From positions 2,914,001-2,978,000 of the forward strand of contig OZ247499.1 in assembly GCA_965233625.1 (NCBI GenBank): 64,000 nucleotides of DNA, given 5' to 3'. The first letter of the stretch is position 1; every line of letters begins with the position of its first letter. The stretch comes from G965233625 sp965233625 (lineage in GTDB: Bacteria > Planctomycetota > Planctomycetia > Pirellulales > Pirellulaceae). Of this stretch, positions 9,017-18,681 are shown piece by piece. Made by a program: the position numbers and the translations under genes. A model generated the notes under the pieces. The model saw only the letters and a list, made by a program, of their open reading frames with translations, did no database searches and had not been told where the DNA came from.

Positions 9017-11201
9017 TGGGGATTACGATCTTGTCCATAAAATTGTAGTACTCAATGCCTTCCAGAATTCCGGCAGCGTGTGCGGCTTCTGAGAAGTAAA
9101 TCCGCGGCCGGTTCTTCAGGCGTTGCAGTTCAGGGGAATGGTTGGCCACGACAACGCCCAGCGTGCCACCCAGCAGCATACCGGCGTCGTTGCCAGAGTC
9201 GCCCGCCACCAGCACGTGCCCCGGTGCGAAGCCCCATTTCCACAGCACGTGCCGCATCGAGAGATCGCTACCGCCACGCACTGGGATGACATCGAGATAC
9301 ATGCCGTGCGACATAACAACCTTAGCACGCAGCCCCGCTTCCCGGAGGATCTTCTTAATTTTCACCGGTTTAGGCGCCAGCGCCGCATCGATCTCGTAGC
9401 TGATTTTGAATTCTGACTGATGGTCGTCTTTCTGCGGGAAGAAGCCAGGCAGCACATCCAGCACCTTGCGGATTTCTTCGGGCTTCCACGCATAGCCGAT
9501 GGACTTCCGCCAGCTGCGATCGGCGGTCAGATCCGCGCCGTAGTGAATCTGCGTGCCGCAATCGGTATCGATCAGGTCCGGACGTGGCAGATGAAGCTGG
9601 TCAATAAGCTGCATCGCGCTATCGAGGCGCCTGCCGGTAGAGACGCCAAAGCCGACGTGACCGTTTTCGTTAATCAGCTCCACCAGGCGGCGCAGTGCGT
9701 CGTCGTCGCCCGTCAACGTGTTATCTAGATCGGTGACGATCAGGCGGTCGAACTCAGGCAACCGGCGTGCGCGCGGACGGGTGGCGAGGACGGGTTCCGG
9801 GGCGCTCTCTACAATATCCGTGATATCGCGGAGGTAACGGCGGACATGGTTTGCCCACGAATAGTGCTCGCGAGTGCCGGTGATGCCATTCTTCGACCAG
9901 GTTTTCCACTGTTTCTTTTCGGTCAACGTCCGCAGCAGTGCGTGCTCGATCTCCTCACGGTCCAGCGGATCAACCAGCAGTCCGTTGTGACAGTTGGCGA
10001 CAATATCCCGCGGTCCGCCATCGTTGGTCGCGACAATTGGCAGCCCCGTGGCGCCGGCTTCTAACAGCGTAAGCCCGAAGGGTTCTGTCAGCGCCGGATT
10101 GATGAACACGCCTTTAAGCGACTCTGCCAGGCGGTACATCTCCGGCACGTCGGCGGGCGTGTGCGTTTTGGGATAGGCGACTTTGCCATACAGGTTGTAA
10201 CGGTCAATCAGATACAGCACGTTATTGAAGATGTTCTGCTGCGGCTTCGGCAAGTCGCGGACATCGTCACGCGTGCCCATCACCATGACCAGATTGGCCA
10301 GTTCCTGAAGCTTGGGGCTTTCGCCATAAACCTTCAGCAGCATCTCCAGATTTTTACGCTCGTCCAGCCGTGCAAGCGTGAGGATCATCGGCTTTTCCGG
10401 TTCTTTCAGGAACCGCGCCAGTTCACCGGCGATGGCCGGTGGCTTCCAGTCTTTGTCGCGTGGTGAGAACGCCGTCAGATCCACACCGGGCGGGATGACC
10501 TCCATCCGCGCAGGTTGATAGTGGTCGTACAGTTCGTACTGCTGTTCCACTTCCTGGTTGGTGCTGGTGACCACCATGGCGGCGGTTTCCAGCGCGATCT
10601 CTTCCGCCTCGATACGAACGGGGAACTTGTACTTCTTCTCCAGGCTGGATGTATCCGTTTTGCCAATCGAAAGACGCTGCCGTTTCACGCGGCCCAGCGA
10701 GTGCCCCGTGAAGACAAACGGAATCCGCAGCAGGCGGGCAAGCTGGGCGCCGGCAAGACCCGCATCGGCATAGTGGCCGTGGATCAGATCGGGCAGCCCC
10801 GTGCGTTTGAAGTGCGCGAGTGTCTGATCAATGAACATCTCCATGTAAGGCCACAGCGATTCCTTCTTCAGGTAGCGCTTGGGGCCAAACGGGATGCGGA
10901 CGATCTTGGCGCCGGGGGCAATTTCTTCTTCAAGCTGGGCGTAGTCGTCGCTGACTTTGGGATCGACAATCTGACGGGTTAACAGTTCTACTTCGCGGAC
11001 ATCGGGCTGTGCGGCGAATTCCCGCGCCATCTCTAGCACGTACTTCACCTGCCCGCCAGTATCGGCGTCGCAGCCCAGTTCAGGCTCTCCGCGGATCAGA
11101 CCGTGCAGGCTGATCAACGCAATTTTCAACTGCTTGTCGCTTGCATCATTACCCGCTTTGCTCGCGGGTTTGCTCTTCTTTTTCTCGCTCTTCTTGGCCA
11201 T
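9000..11201 (-). CDS. Sucrose-phosphate synthase with C-terminal sucrose-phosphatase domain
   Basis: A 733-residue fusion. Residues about 25-470 are a GT-B retaining glycosyltransferase of the sucrose synthase/SPS group: LISLHGLIRGEPELG, DTGGQVKYVLE, HGHYADAG, FTGHSLGRVKRQRL, and the nucleotide-sugar-binding EPFGLTLLEAGATGLP. The last about 250 residues are a HAD phosphatase of the sucrose-6-phosphatase type with DLDNTL (nucleophile Asp), STGRR and GDSGNDAGML. The product would be sucrose from UDP- or ADP-glucose and fructose 6-phosphate. The ATG at 11201 (MAKKSEKKKS, a Lys-rich start) is chosen; the frame stays open upstream but there overlaps the next gene. The gene lies between the DUF4301 gene and amylosucrase on the same strand. 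Confidence 0.93.
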   Translation of the reverse strand: MAKKSEKKKSKPASKAGNDASDKQLKIALISLHGLIRGEPELGCDADTGGQVKYVLEMAREFAAQPDVREVELLTRQIVDPKVSDDYAQLEEEIAPGAKIVRIPFGPKRYLKKESLWPYMEMFIDQTLAHFKRTGLPDLIHGHYADAGLAGAQLARLLRIPFVFTGHSLGRVKRQRLSIGKTDTSSLEKKYKFPVRIEAEEIALETAAMVVTSTNQEVEQQYELYDHYQPARMEVIPPGVDLTAFSPRDKDWKPPAIAGELARFLKEPEKPMILTLARLDERKNLEMLLKVYGESPKLQELANLVMVMGTRDDVRDLPKPQQNIFNNVLYLIDRYNLYGKVAYPKTHTPADVPEMYRLAESLKGVFINPALTEPFGLTLLEAGATGLPIVATNDGGPRDIVANCHNGLLVDPLDREEIEHALLRTLTEKKQWKTWSKNGITGTREHYSWANHVRRYLRDITDIVESAPEPVLATRPRARRLPEFDRLIVTDLDNTLTGDDDALRRLVELINENGHVGFGVSTGRRLDSAMQLIDQLHLPRPDLIDTDCGTQIHYGADLTADRSWRKSIGYAWKPEEIRKVLDVLPGFFPQKDDHQSEFKISYEIDAALAPKPVKIKKILREAGLRAKVVMSHGMYLDVIPVRGGSDLSMRHVLWKWGFAPGHVLVAGDSGNDAGMLLGGTLGVVVANHSPELQRLKNRPRIYFSEAAHAAGILEGIEYYNFMDKIVIPNDRIE

Positions 11202-11301
11202 GCTCGATAGATTCCTATCTTGGGTGCGTTGGTCATCAACGCAATTTTGTCTGGTCTTGTCCGGCGGTGCTATGCGGACGCGGTGATTTTCTGCGGCGAT
11301 T

Positions 11302-12789
11302 TCAGGCGGGTTGATGCTCGGGCCGGAGCAGGTCCAGCACGGTTTTCGCCGGGCAGAAGGTCGAAGTCGGCACTTCGACAAATACGGTGTTCCAGCCCGC
11401 CATACCGCCGTTCCACAGGCCGGGGCGTTCCAGCACAGACGCCGTCTGCCCACCATAAGGCTTGCGGGCTTTGATAAACCGCGACTGATCGACAAACGCC
11501 GTCAGGTCGTAAGGCTGACCATCCGGGTCGCGGACGCCGAGAGCCATGAACACCGGGTTGAAGTGCGTGCCGCTGGCGAAGATGTCCTGCTGCTGGCGAT
11601 CCTCTTTATCCAGTTCCGCCGATTCAACGATCTGCAAAGATTCACTGCCGTCTGCCGCCTGGGTCCAGAACGGTCCGCCGCCTGGTTCGCCCTCGTTCTT
11701 CACCATCCCGCAGACTCGCAACGGGCGTTCAAGCTGCTGAAGAACGGCGGTGCGAAGTGAATCTTCACTGGCGTCTTCTGGCAGGACGGCGCCGGGGAAC
11801 GTCTCGCGGACAAACGCCACGGCAGCGGTAACCGCACCGGCGGTGTTGGCTTTTAGGTTTTTAATGTGTTCTGAAATCGCCTCCTGCAAACGCAGAAGGT
11901 ATCCGCCGGTGATTTCGATCCAGTGGATAGAGTCCGTTCGCACCGCTTCGTGCGTGATGTTGTCGACGTTCTTTACCAGCAGCAGGTCACCCTGCACCGC
12001 GTTCAGATTTTCGATCAAGGCGCCGTGGCCGCCGGGCCGCCGCACAGGGGCGCCTTCGTCGTCTAGCAGCAGGCCGCCAGATTCATTCATCGCAATGGTG
12101 TCTGTCGAAGGCTGCTGCAACGAGAAACTAACCTTGCAGGGCGGCGCCCCATTTTGCGAGGTGAACTGCTGCAACTCTTTTTCGAAGTCCTGTTGGCTTT
12201 GTTCACCCACGGTGAAGTGGGCCTGCACACTGCCATCTTCTTTCACCAGGCACTGCGCCGCTTCACGCAGGTGTTCTTCAAAGGCGGAACGCGGGCCGCT
12301 GTCGTAAGCGTGGAACTTGACCAGGCCCTTCGGAGTTTCGCCGTAGCCCAGCCCTTCTTCAGAAAGCAACGCGGTGCGGACGGCGTCGAAGTCCGTCTCC
12401 GGGTCAATCTGCCCGGCGTCAACGCCCTGATCTTCCAATGCCTTGAGCAGTTGCGGAGAGAAGGCGAACTTTTCAATGGCCTGGCAGAATGCAGCGCGGT
12501 CTTCCGGCGTTTTCAGTGCGAACATCCGCGAGGCGGCGCCCGATGCGGGGATAAACTTCTGCCAACGGCCCGCTGCTGCTGCCTGCCGGTGCCGCTGCTT
12601 GAGAGCTTCCAGTTCGTCTTCCTGCAGCTTGACGACTCCGTCACCGATCGTTGCAGGGCGGGAAAGTACTAGTTTGAGCGGATTGCCGGTTAACAGGGAC
12701 CACTGCCGCCGCACCTCGGCGTTGGTGAGGCCGTGGTTTGTAAGAATCTGCTCCTGCTCTGCGGTTAACGGCAGTTCGGCGTTTGTCAT
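11302..12789 (-). CDS. DUF4301 family protein, putative nucleotidyltransferase-like
   Basis: A 495-residue protein with the block FIPASGAASRMF near residue 100, which resembles the glycine-rich start of DUF4301 proteins, a family related in fold to sugar nucleotidyltransferases. Other family-like blocks are FHAYDSGPRSAFEEHL, GGHGALIENLN and DQSRFIKARKPYGG. It has no signal peptide. It is first in a minus-strand run with sucrose-phosphate synthase (100 bases downstream) and amylosucrase. From this context a role in providing or sensing a sugar nucleotide is plausible, but the family has no established reaction known to me. Confidence 0.8.
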   Translation of the reverse strand: MTNAELPLTAEQEQILTNHGLTNAEVRRQWSLLTGNPLKLVLSRPATIGDGVVKLQEDELEALKQRHRQAAAAGRWQKFIPASGAASRMFALKTPEDRAAFCQAIEKFAFSPQLLKALEDQGVDAGQIDPETDFDAVRTALLSEEGLGYGETPKGLVKFHAYDSGPRSAFEEHLREAAQCLVKEDGSVQAHFTVGEQSQQDFEKELQQFTSQNGAPPCKVSFSLQQPSTDTIAMNESGGLLLDDEGAPVRRPGGHGALIENLNAVQGDLLLVKNVDNITHEAVRTDSIHWIEITGGYLLRLQEAISEHIKNLKANTAGAVTAAVAFVRETFPGAVLPEDASEDSLRTAVLQQLERPLRVCGMVKNEGEPGGGPFWTQAADGSESLQIVESAELDKEDRQQQDIFASGTHFNPVFMALGVRDPDGQPYDLTAFVDQSRFIKARKPYGGQTASVLERPGLWNGGMAGWNTVFVEVPTSTFCPAKTVLDLLRPEHQPA

Positions 12790-13174
12790 TTTGGCGTTTT
12801 TCTGTCCTTAAGCATTTTCCGGTGCAATTCAACGTGAACCTTCACTCAGCACCCCGCTAGATGCAAAAAACGTGCCCACAGCGGCCTTCACGCGAGTTTC
12901 ACACCTAGCAACTAGGTAGCAGCTTACGCCGCCTCGCATGCCTGGCATCTGATTATTGGCGTCTTTCCTTCCATTGTATTACAAATTGCTGCGGATGTTT
13001 ATACGGTGGGTGCAACAAGCGAGTTCAGGCGCAGCGGGCAGCGGCCTGTTAAGTTAGCGAAGGAATGCGGAATCCACCTTCGTAGCGGACTCCGGGTGAG
13101 ATGTCGCCGTTAGGAGTTGGGCAAAATTTGTCCAACCTGGTCGCGGTTGCGCCGGCCAGCGTCTGCCACACGCT
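12790..13174. other. Gene-free gap with a short palindrome
   Basis: No convincing coding frame is seen. A 21-base imperfect palindrome GTTGGGCAAAATTTGTCCAA(C) at 13116-13136 lies 39 bases beyond the stop of the minus-strand glycosyltransferase gene and could be a transcript-end hairpin or a protein-binding site. The right side of the gap also holds the end of that gene; the left side would contain the promoter of the DUF4301/sucrose operon. No recognisable riboswitch or terminator with a T-run is present. Confidence 0.4.
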
Positions 13175-15568
13175 TCACTGCCGGGCTGCCAGGATCTCGG
13201 CAACGGTCTGTTCAAAGCGTTCGGGGCTGAAATCTTTTTCGATGGCTTTCAAAGCTCGCTGACGCAGCTGGTTCCACAGCGCAGCGTCCTGGTGCAGCCT
13301 AATTAACGCCGCTGCGAAGCCGGCGGGATCATCAGCAACAAGCAGTTCGCGTTCGTGCTGCCAGCCCAGTTGTTCCGCCAGGATGGAGGTCGCCACGACA
13401 GGCAGGCCATAGGCGGCGGCTTCGATGATTTTCAGCGGAATGCCCGCCGCAAACCGCGTGGGGGCCATAAACACCCGCGCTGCGGCATAGTGCGGCGTGA
13501 GATCATCGACCTGCCCCATCACTGCCAGCTGATGCGACGCCAGATCGCGTGCAAGACTTTCTTCGCACTTGCCACATATCTTGACCTGCTGCGGCGCGTG
13601 TTCGAGCTGGCGAAGGTGTGGCAGCACGTCCTCTGCGAACCATCGCAACGAGTCTGCGTTCGGGCTGGCGCCATCTGATGCAGCGCCGACAAACAGCACG
13701 CCGCTACGTTCTTCAAAACCCTGCGGCGCAAGTTGCGGCGTCACCGCGTGCCCCAGCGTCGCCAGCTGCTGATTGTCTCTGCGCAGGTGGGCGCCTTCAC
13801 TCGCTGAAACGGTGACCACCACAGCAGCGGACCGGGCAAGGGAGCATTCTTCATCCACCATCTGCTGTTGCTGAGCGGGTGATAGTTCCTCTCCCAGAAG
13901 TTTCCGCCGCGAGATTTCGCGCATGGCGAAAACAGCCTCGGCGTCGTAGACCAGCTTTGCGCCCCCGGTTACAGAAGGATCGTCGTCAATCGCACGCTGA
14001 ACGGCCTGCATGTTGTGTGGCCGGCTGACAAAAATCACATCGTAGTAGCCCTTCCGCTGCGTCAGGAATCTGCGCAACAATCCGCGGCCAACATGCAGCG
14101 CGACCTCCACTTCCGGCGGTAGCGAGCGTCTTATTTCGCTCCAGTCTCCCTCGGGCTGCACGATGGGCAGCATCGTGACAAAGGCGCCCAGCCGCAGCAT
14201 CGCCCGCACCAGCTCTTTGGCGCGTGGTGCGCCGGCGCCTTCCACATCGGCAGGCACCCGGTCATCGATCAGCAGCACGCGCAGCGGGCCAGGGGTTGAA
14301 CGCATAAACAGCGGTACTTCCTGGGCGTGTTGCTGCCGGGTTTCAAACCATTGCTTATGCTTCCGGTAAAGCTGCTTGCGGTTCTTCTGCTGCAAGGCGA
14401 TCGCGGCTTCCCGGCCACTGGAGCTTGCAAACTCGTAGTGCAGCAGCGTCGCCGACGGTTCATAAACCACACGTTTGCCTCGCTGCGCAAGCTGGATGCA
14501 GTAGTCCACTTCTTCGCAGTAGGCAGGCGAGTATCGCTCGTCCAATCCGCCTATTTCTTCAAAACACTTGCGGGGCGTCATAAGAAACACGCCCGAACAG
14601 AAGTCGACGTTGCGACGGAACATAAACTGGTAATTATCTGGCGCCAGTCCGCGCCCGTAGCCAGATGCGCGGCCCTTCCGCGTCAGCATGCAGCCCGCCT
14701 CCTGCAACGTGCTGTCTGGCAGCAGCACCCGCGCGCCCACGGCGCCAACTTGCTCATCAGCATCCAGAATATCCAGCGCCGTACCAATGGGGTCGCCCAG
14801 CAGTTGCGTATCGTTATTCAGCAGCAGTAGATGCTTGCCCGTGGCGAGGGCGGCTGCCTGATTCACGGCGCGGACGAAGCCTTCGTTCGCCGTGTTGCGG
14901 ATTACTTTCACATTCCTGCAACGCTCAAGCAGTTTCCGGGTGTTGTCGGACGAAGCGTTGTCCACCAGGATAATCTCGTACGGTCGCTGGCAGCTTGCCA
15001 GCAATGACTGGAGGCAGAGGTACGTGAGTTCGCAGCGGTTGTACAACGCAATCAGAATACTGACTTCTGGCTCCCGCGTTGCAGGGAATACCAGATGCTG
15101 TTCACTGGCAAAGAATCCCCGCAAAGACGCTTTCGCAAATGTGTCGAACGCCTCGCGGATTTCGTCCACACTGGGGTTCCACGGTTGCGGCTCTGATGGC
15201 GGATACCGGCAGTCGCTGGCCGTAGGGTTCCGCTCCATGAAATGCAACAGCGGATTGGCGCCATCGAGCACTGACTCGGGGAAGTCGTCCAGATAAGCAG
15301 CCGTGTTGAAGAAGCTGTTGGGGCGGCGCCCCTCGCTCGCGCCGCATCTTATGAAGTGGGATACCGGGTCCTGTCTGTCTAATCCAACATCCGGATACTC
15401 GTCCAGATAAAACTCTGCATCAAAGAAGCCCGACTTTTTCAGCATGCGGTAGGCTTGTCGATGCGATTGCCGGTCTTTCCAGTAGTCTTTCAGTTGCTGC
15501 ACGAAGCCGGCAAGCCGCGACGGTGACCGCTGACCAGAAGCTGCATCCTCTTGACGACGTGAACTCAT
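13175..15568 (-). CDS. Two-domain glycosyltransferase (GT2 plus GT4-like)
   Basis: A 797-residue protein. Residues about 50-120 hold FYLDEYPDVGL-type and NPLLHFMERN motifs found at the N-terminus of large polysaccharide glycosyltransferases. A GT2 (GT-A) domain follows with SILIALYNRCELTYL, ILVDNASSDNT and LLLNNDTQLL, the last carrying the acidic metal-binding pair. The C-terminal half resembles a GT-B glycosyltransferase of family 4 (VLLIDDRVP, VVVTVSASEG, VLFVGAASDGASPNADS, IPLKIIEAAAYGLPVV). Such fusions build surface polysaccharide or glycans. The ATG at 15568 (MSSRRQEDAA) is chosen because upstream in-frame sequence looks non-coding. An ABC exporter gene lies 131 bases upstream on the same strand, which suggests joint use. 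Confidence 0.88.
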   Translation of the reverse strand: MSSRRQEDAASGQRSPSRLAGFVQQLKDYWKDRQSHRQAYRMLKKSGFFDAEFYLDEYPDVGLDRQDPVSHFIRCGASEGRRPNSFFNTAAYLDDFPESVLDGANPLLHFMERNPTASDCRYPPSEPQPWNPSVDEIREAFDTFAKASLRGFFASEQHLVFPATREPEVSILIALYNRCELTYLCLQSLLASCQRPYEIILVDNASSDNTRKLLERCRNVKVIRNTANEGFVRAVNQAAALATGKHLLLLNNDTQLLGDPIGTALDILDADEQVGAVGARVLLPDSTLQEAGCMLTRKGRASGYGRGLAPDNYQFMFRRNVDFCSGVFLMTPRKCFEEIGGLDERYSPAYCEEVDYCIQLAQRGKRVVYEPSATLLHYEFASSSGREAAIALQQKNRKQLYRKHKQWFETRQQHAQEVPLFMRSTPGPLRVLLIDDRVPADVEGAGAPRAKELVRAMLRLGAFVTMLPIVQPEGDWSEIRRSLPPEVEVALHVGRGLLRRFLTQRKGYYDVIFVSRPHNMQAVQRAIDDDPSVTGGAKLVYDAEAVFAMREISRRKLLGEELSPAQQQQMVDEECSLARSAAVVVTVSASEGAHLRRDNQQLATLGHAVTPQLAPQGFEERSGVLFVGAASDGASPNADSLRWFAEDVLPHLRQLEHAPQQVKICGKCEESLARDLASHQLAVMGQVDDLTPHYAAARVFMAPTRFAAGIPLKIIEAAAYGLPVVATSILAEQLGWQHERELLVADDPAGFAAALIRLHQDAALWNQLRQRALKAIEKDFSPERFEQTVAEILAARQ

Positions 15569-15699
15569 ACCAGCGCGGCGATCAAACTTGCCAGGTGTTG
15601 CGGAACATGGAGATGCCGCAAGTTGAATCAACAATGCGCCGCAGTGCAACCGCAGGCGGGTTTGCAACGTGTATAGAAAGAAGCAGCCGCCGGCAACCG

Positions 15700-17331
15700 C
15701 TACGCGGCTGCCCGTGAAGATGGCGCCTCGATAACGCCGTCGGTAAACTTCACGACGCGATCCGCCGCCGTGAAATAGCGGTCGTCGTGTGTAATTGCGA
15801 CCACCGTACGGTTACGGGCTTTCAGCTCTGGAAGAATCCGCCGGTAGAAAACTTCTTTGAAGCCGGGGTCCTGCTCCGCTGCCCATTCATCGAACACGAA
15901 AATCTGGCGGTCGTCCAGGCATGCCACCAGCAGCGCCAGGCGTTTGTGCTGCCCGCGCGAAAGCTGTCCGAGGCTGAGACGGCCGGTCTGCGGGTTGACC
16001 TTTCCCTGCATCTCCAGCAGGTTCATCCAATACGCCAACTGCATCGGATTGATGTCGTCGCCCATCAGCCTGTCAAACAGATGCCCCTCGACAAACACGG
16101 TGGCAAACAGCTGCCGGTAGTTGCCCACCGTCTGCGCGTTCACCGTCTTGCCATTAAGCAGCACACGCCCGTTATCCGGCTGATACAGGCCGGTCAGCAA
16201 TTTCACCAGCGTTGTTTTGCCGCTGCCATTACCACCGGCAATGAACAGGATTTCGCCCGCGTGCACTGTCAGATTCAGCGGGCCTAACTGAAAGCTTTTC
16301 TCGGACGGGTTTTCAGACGGGTAACGGTAACACACGTCCTGCAGTTCAATCGTTTGCACCGCCGGCGGCTCTGCGTCAATAGGCGGCGTATCCGAGGGAT
16401 CAATCAGCAGCCCCAAGGAGTGCACCCGCGACATGGCAATCGAAGCGCCGTTCATCGCCGGCAACCAGGCCAGGATCGAATCCAGCGGGCTGGTCAGATA
16501 GAGAATCGTCAGCGTGTAACCCATCAGCGTCACCGCGTCGGCAGCCGCATAATTCGGCCAGACAAACACCATCAGCCCGATGCCTACAAACAGAGACAAC
16601 CGCCCCCACGAGTGGGCGCCGCTGAGGATATCCATCCCTTTAATCATCCGCTTACGCATGGATGTGTCGGCAGGCAGCAGCACATCGTAGACAAAGGCCA
16701 GCGTCCGGCTGTTGTTGCCTTTCAGTTCTTTCAGCCCATCCACAAACGAATGCCAAAGTGCGGCAATGTTGTCCTGTTGCGCCCGCGCCTTATACATGTA
16801 CTGATTGGCCCAGTGGATGCCCGCCATGTAGCTGGCCACCGCCATCACGGCTAGCACCACCGTAAACAACGCCAAGGGCGCCGACAGGCAGGCCAGGTAA
16901 CCAATACCGCTGACCAGCACCATCACGCTCGCGCAGACCGTTGGGAAGTTGGCCAGCGCGCCGGTGATGGCGTTCACATCGCCACGCAGTGAATTCAGCA
17001 ACCGTGGAGAGCCGATCGCTTCCAGCTTGGCCAGCGGCGCCGCCAGAATGCGGATACACAGTTCAAATTGCAGCCGGGCCGAAGTGGCCTGCGAAAGCCG
17101 CACCAGAATACATTTGGAAGCTACCTGCGTGACCAGCACCGCCGTACACGCCGCGGCAAACCACAATCCGGGATGAATCACATGCTGAGCCGTCGCATCA
17201 ATCTGCTGGCTGATCGACTTATGAATCAGCGAAATCAGCATGATCGTAAGCGGACCGCTGATTCCACCGAGCACCATCGAGGCCAGCGAAGCCTTCCAGG
17301 AAGAGCGTAGGAGAGATAACAGCAGATTCAC
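15700..17331 (-). CDS. SyrD/PvdE-like (cyclic peptide type) ABC exporter, fused permease and ATPase
   Basis: About 543 residues: an N-terminal six-helix permease (segments such as VLGGISGPLTIMLISLI, GLWFAAACTAVLVTQ, VMVLVSGIGYLACLSAP, PLALFTVVLAVMAVAS, LSLFVGIGLMVFVWP) and a C-terminal ATPase with Walker A GGNGSGKTTL, signature LSRGQHKR and Walker B IFVFDEW followed by AAEQDP. The signature LSRGQ and the overall size match the cyclic peptide/siderophore exporter group (SyrD, PvdE). It may move a peptide, siderophore or lipid-linked glycan across the inner membrane; the substrate is unknown, and no NRPS is present in the window. A GTG at 17331 is used; the frame stays open to 17445 but that part is Cys-rich and unlike the family. 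Confidence 0.85.
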   Translation of the reverse strand: MNLLLSLLRSSWKASLASMVLGGISGPLTIMLISLIHKSISQQIDATAQHVIHPGLWFAAACTAVLVTQVASKCILVRLSQATSARLQFELCIRILAAPLAKLEAIGSPRLLNSLRGDVNAITGALANFPTVCASVMVLVSGIGYLACLSAPLALFTVVLAVMAVASYMAGIHWANQYMYKARAQQDNIAALWHSFVDGLKELKGNNSRTLAFVYDVLLPADTSMRKRMIKGMDILSGAHSWGRLSLFVGIGLMVFVWPNYAAADAVTLMGYTLTILYLTSPLDSILAWLPAMNGASIAMSRVHSLGLLIDPSDTPPIDAEPPAVQTIELQDVCYRYPSENPSEKSFQLGPLNLTVHAGEILFIAGGNGSGKTTLVKLLTGLYQPDNGRVLLNGKTVNAQTVGNYRQLFATVFVEGHLFDRLMGDDINPMQLAYWMNLLEMQGKVNPQTGRLSLGQLSRGQHKRLALLVACLDDRQIFVFDEWAAEQDPGFKEVFYRRILPELKARNRTVVAITHDDRYFTAADRVVKFTDGVIEAPSSRAAA

Positions 17332-17509
17332 AAAACACCACACATCAGGTTGCCAGAAACACCCGGTGGCGGAAAGTAGCAGAATCGCAAAGCCGCCACA
17401 ATTCTGAATGCAGGCCGTTTCAACGCATTCGCACTGAAGTTTCAAAGTAAGTCAGTGACGGCTTTTTGCGTCGCCAAGGGGGCGTGGGTATCTACACAAG
17501 TCGAAACAC

Positions 17510-17712
17510 TAACCCGAAGCGCGAGCGAGGGACGCCGGAAGCTGAAGCGCACCGCCAGTTGAAGTCCAACCTCTCAGCGAAATACGGCCAAAACCCGCGT
17601 TTCAGCCTCCACATCAAACGCCCCCCGGAACAACTATCGACTTGAAGCTCATTTGCCCAAACCCCTTGTTTTAAGCACTCGATCAAACGCCCCTCGCTCG
17701 CGCTTCGGGTTA
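17510..17712. repeat. REPIN-like inverted repeat element, copy 4 (longest)
   Basis: The left arm starts TAACCCGAAGCGCGAGCGAG at 17510 and the right arm ends CGCTTCGGGTTAA near 17712. Inside, about 17558-17607 matches the reverse complement of the copy 3 spacer, and an additional decayed right arm ATCAAACGCCCC lies near 17612. The copy therefore looks like an element extended by or nested in another. GGTATCTACACAAG at 17487-17500 is the inverse of a stretch after copy 3. The surrounding 17332-17814 gap has no gene. Confidence 0.85.
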
Positions 17713-17814
17713 ATGTGCGCGAGCGAAAACTTACCTCCGCACCCATCTTGGACCTTTGATCCACGACGGGGCAGCGTCTAAAATCACGCCTGATCTATCC
17801 GGCTTTCCTTCTTC

Positions 17815-18609
17815 ATGCGGTTACAGATGCAAGACAATCTCTTTGCGGTGAACGATCAAGTTGTGCTTATCTCCGGCGCCAGCCGGGGCATCGGCAAGGC
17901 GATTGCGGCGGGCTTTGTGCAGCGGGGCAGCCAGGTGATTATCACCGGCCGCGACCAGGAAACGCTGGACGGCGCCACGGCGGAACTTGGCGGCGGCGAC
18001 TACCCGGCAACGGCGATCAAGTGCGATGTGGCTGATCCAGAAGCGATCCGCGAAACGGTGGCCACGGTCCTGGAATCGTACGGCCGCATCGACACGCTGA
18101 TTAACTGCGCGGGGGTGAACCGTCGTAAGGCGGCGCTCGATGTGACGGATGAAGATTACGACTACGTGGTGGATATCAATCTGAAAGGCGCCTTCATCTT
18201 CTCACGCGAAGTCGGGCGGCACATGGTGCAGCGCGGCGGCGGAGCGCAGATTAACATCGCTTCGCTGAATACGGACCGGCCGCTGAAGAATGTTTCGCCT
18301 TACGCCTTAAGCAAAGCCGGCATGGGCGCGATGACGCGATCGCTGGCGATGGAGTGGGGCCCGCATGGCGTGCGGGTCAACGCGCTGGCGCCGGGCTTTA
18401 TTCTGACCGACCTGACGCAGAAGCTATGGTCCGATGAGCGGATGCACGCCTGGGGTGTGGCCAACACGCCGCAGCGACGGCTGGGTCTGCCCGATGATAT
18501 GACCGGCACGGCGATCTTCCTCGCGTCCGAAGCATCCGCCTTTATGACGGGACAGATTCTGTATGTAGACGGCGGATTTACGGCAGGCTTCGAGTGGCCT
18601 ATTCCGTAG
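17815..18609 (+). CDS. Short-chain dehydrogenase/reductase (SDR)
   Basis: A 264-residue classical SDR oxidoreductase. The cofactor motif SGASRGIGKA, the NCAG motif (LINCAGVN), the active-site YALSK and a Ser 13 residues before the Tyr are all present, as is the C-terminal FLASEASAFMTGQILYVDGG block. An Arg in ITGRD after the second beta strand suggests NADP(H) or mixed preference. It resembles gluconate 5-dehydrogenase-like SDRs, but the substrate cannot be read from sequence. The ATG at 17815 is used; an in-frame ATG at 17827 is equally possible. The next gene (beta-propeller protein) follows 70 bases later on the same strand. Confidence 0.92.
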   Translation: MRLQMQDNLFAVNDQVVLISGASRGIGKAIAAGFVQRGSQVIITGRDQETLDGATAELGGGDYPATAIKCDVADPEAIRETVATVLESYGRIDTLINCAGVNRRKAALDVTDEDYDYVVDINLKGAFIFSREVGRHMVQRGGGAQINIASLNTDRPLKNVSPYALSKAGMGAMTRSLAMEWGPHGVRVNALAPGFILTDLTQKLWSDERMHAWGVANTPQRRLGLPDDMTGTAIFLASEASAFMTGQILYVDGGFTAGFEWPIP

Positions 18610-18681
18610 GAAGTCCGCGCCGCGGCGTGCTAGAATAGCGGCGTTTTCAACGATCTATCTTCCGAACCTCAGGTGACTTTA

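Noticed and set aside
15569..15667. Upstream extension of the glycosyltransferase frame
   Set aside because: These 33 codons give a low-quality Cys/Arg/Leu sequence and precede the more natural start MSSRRQ.
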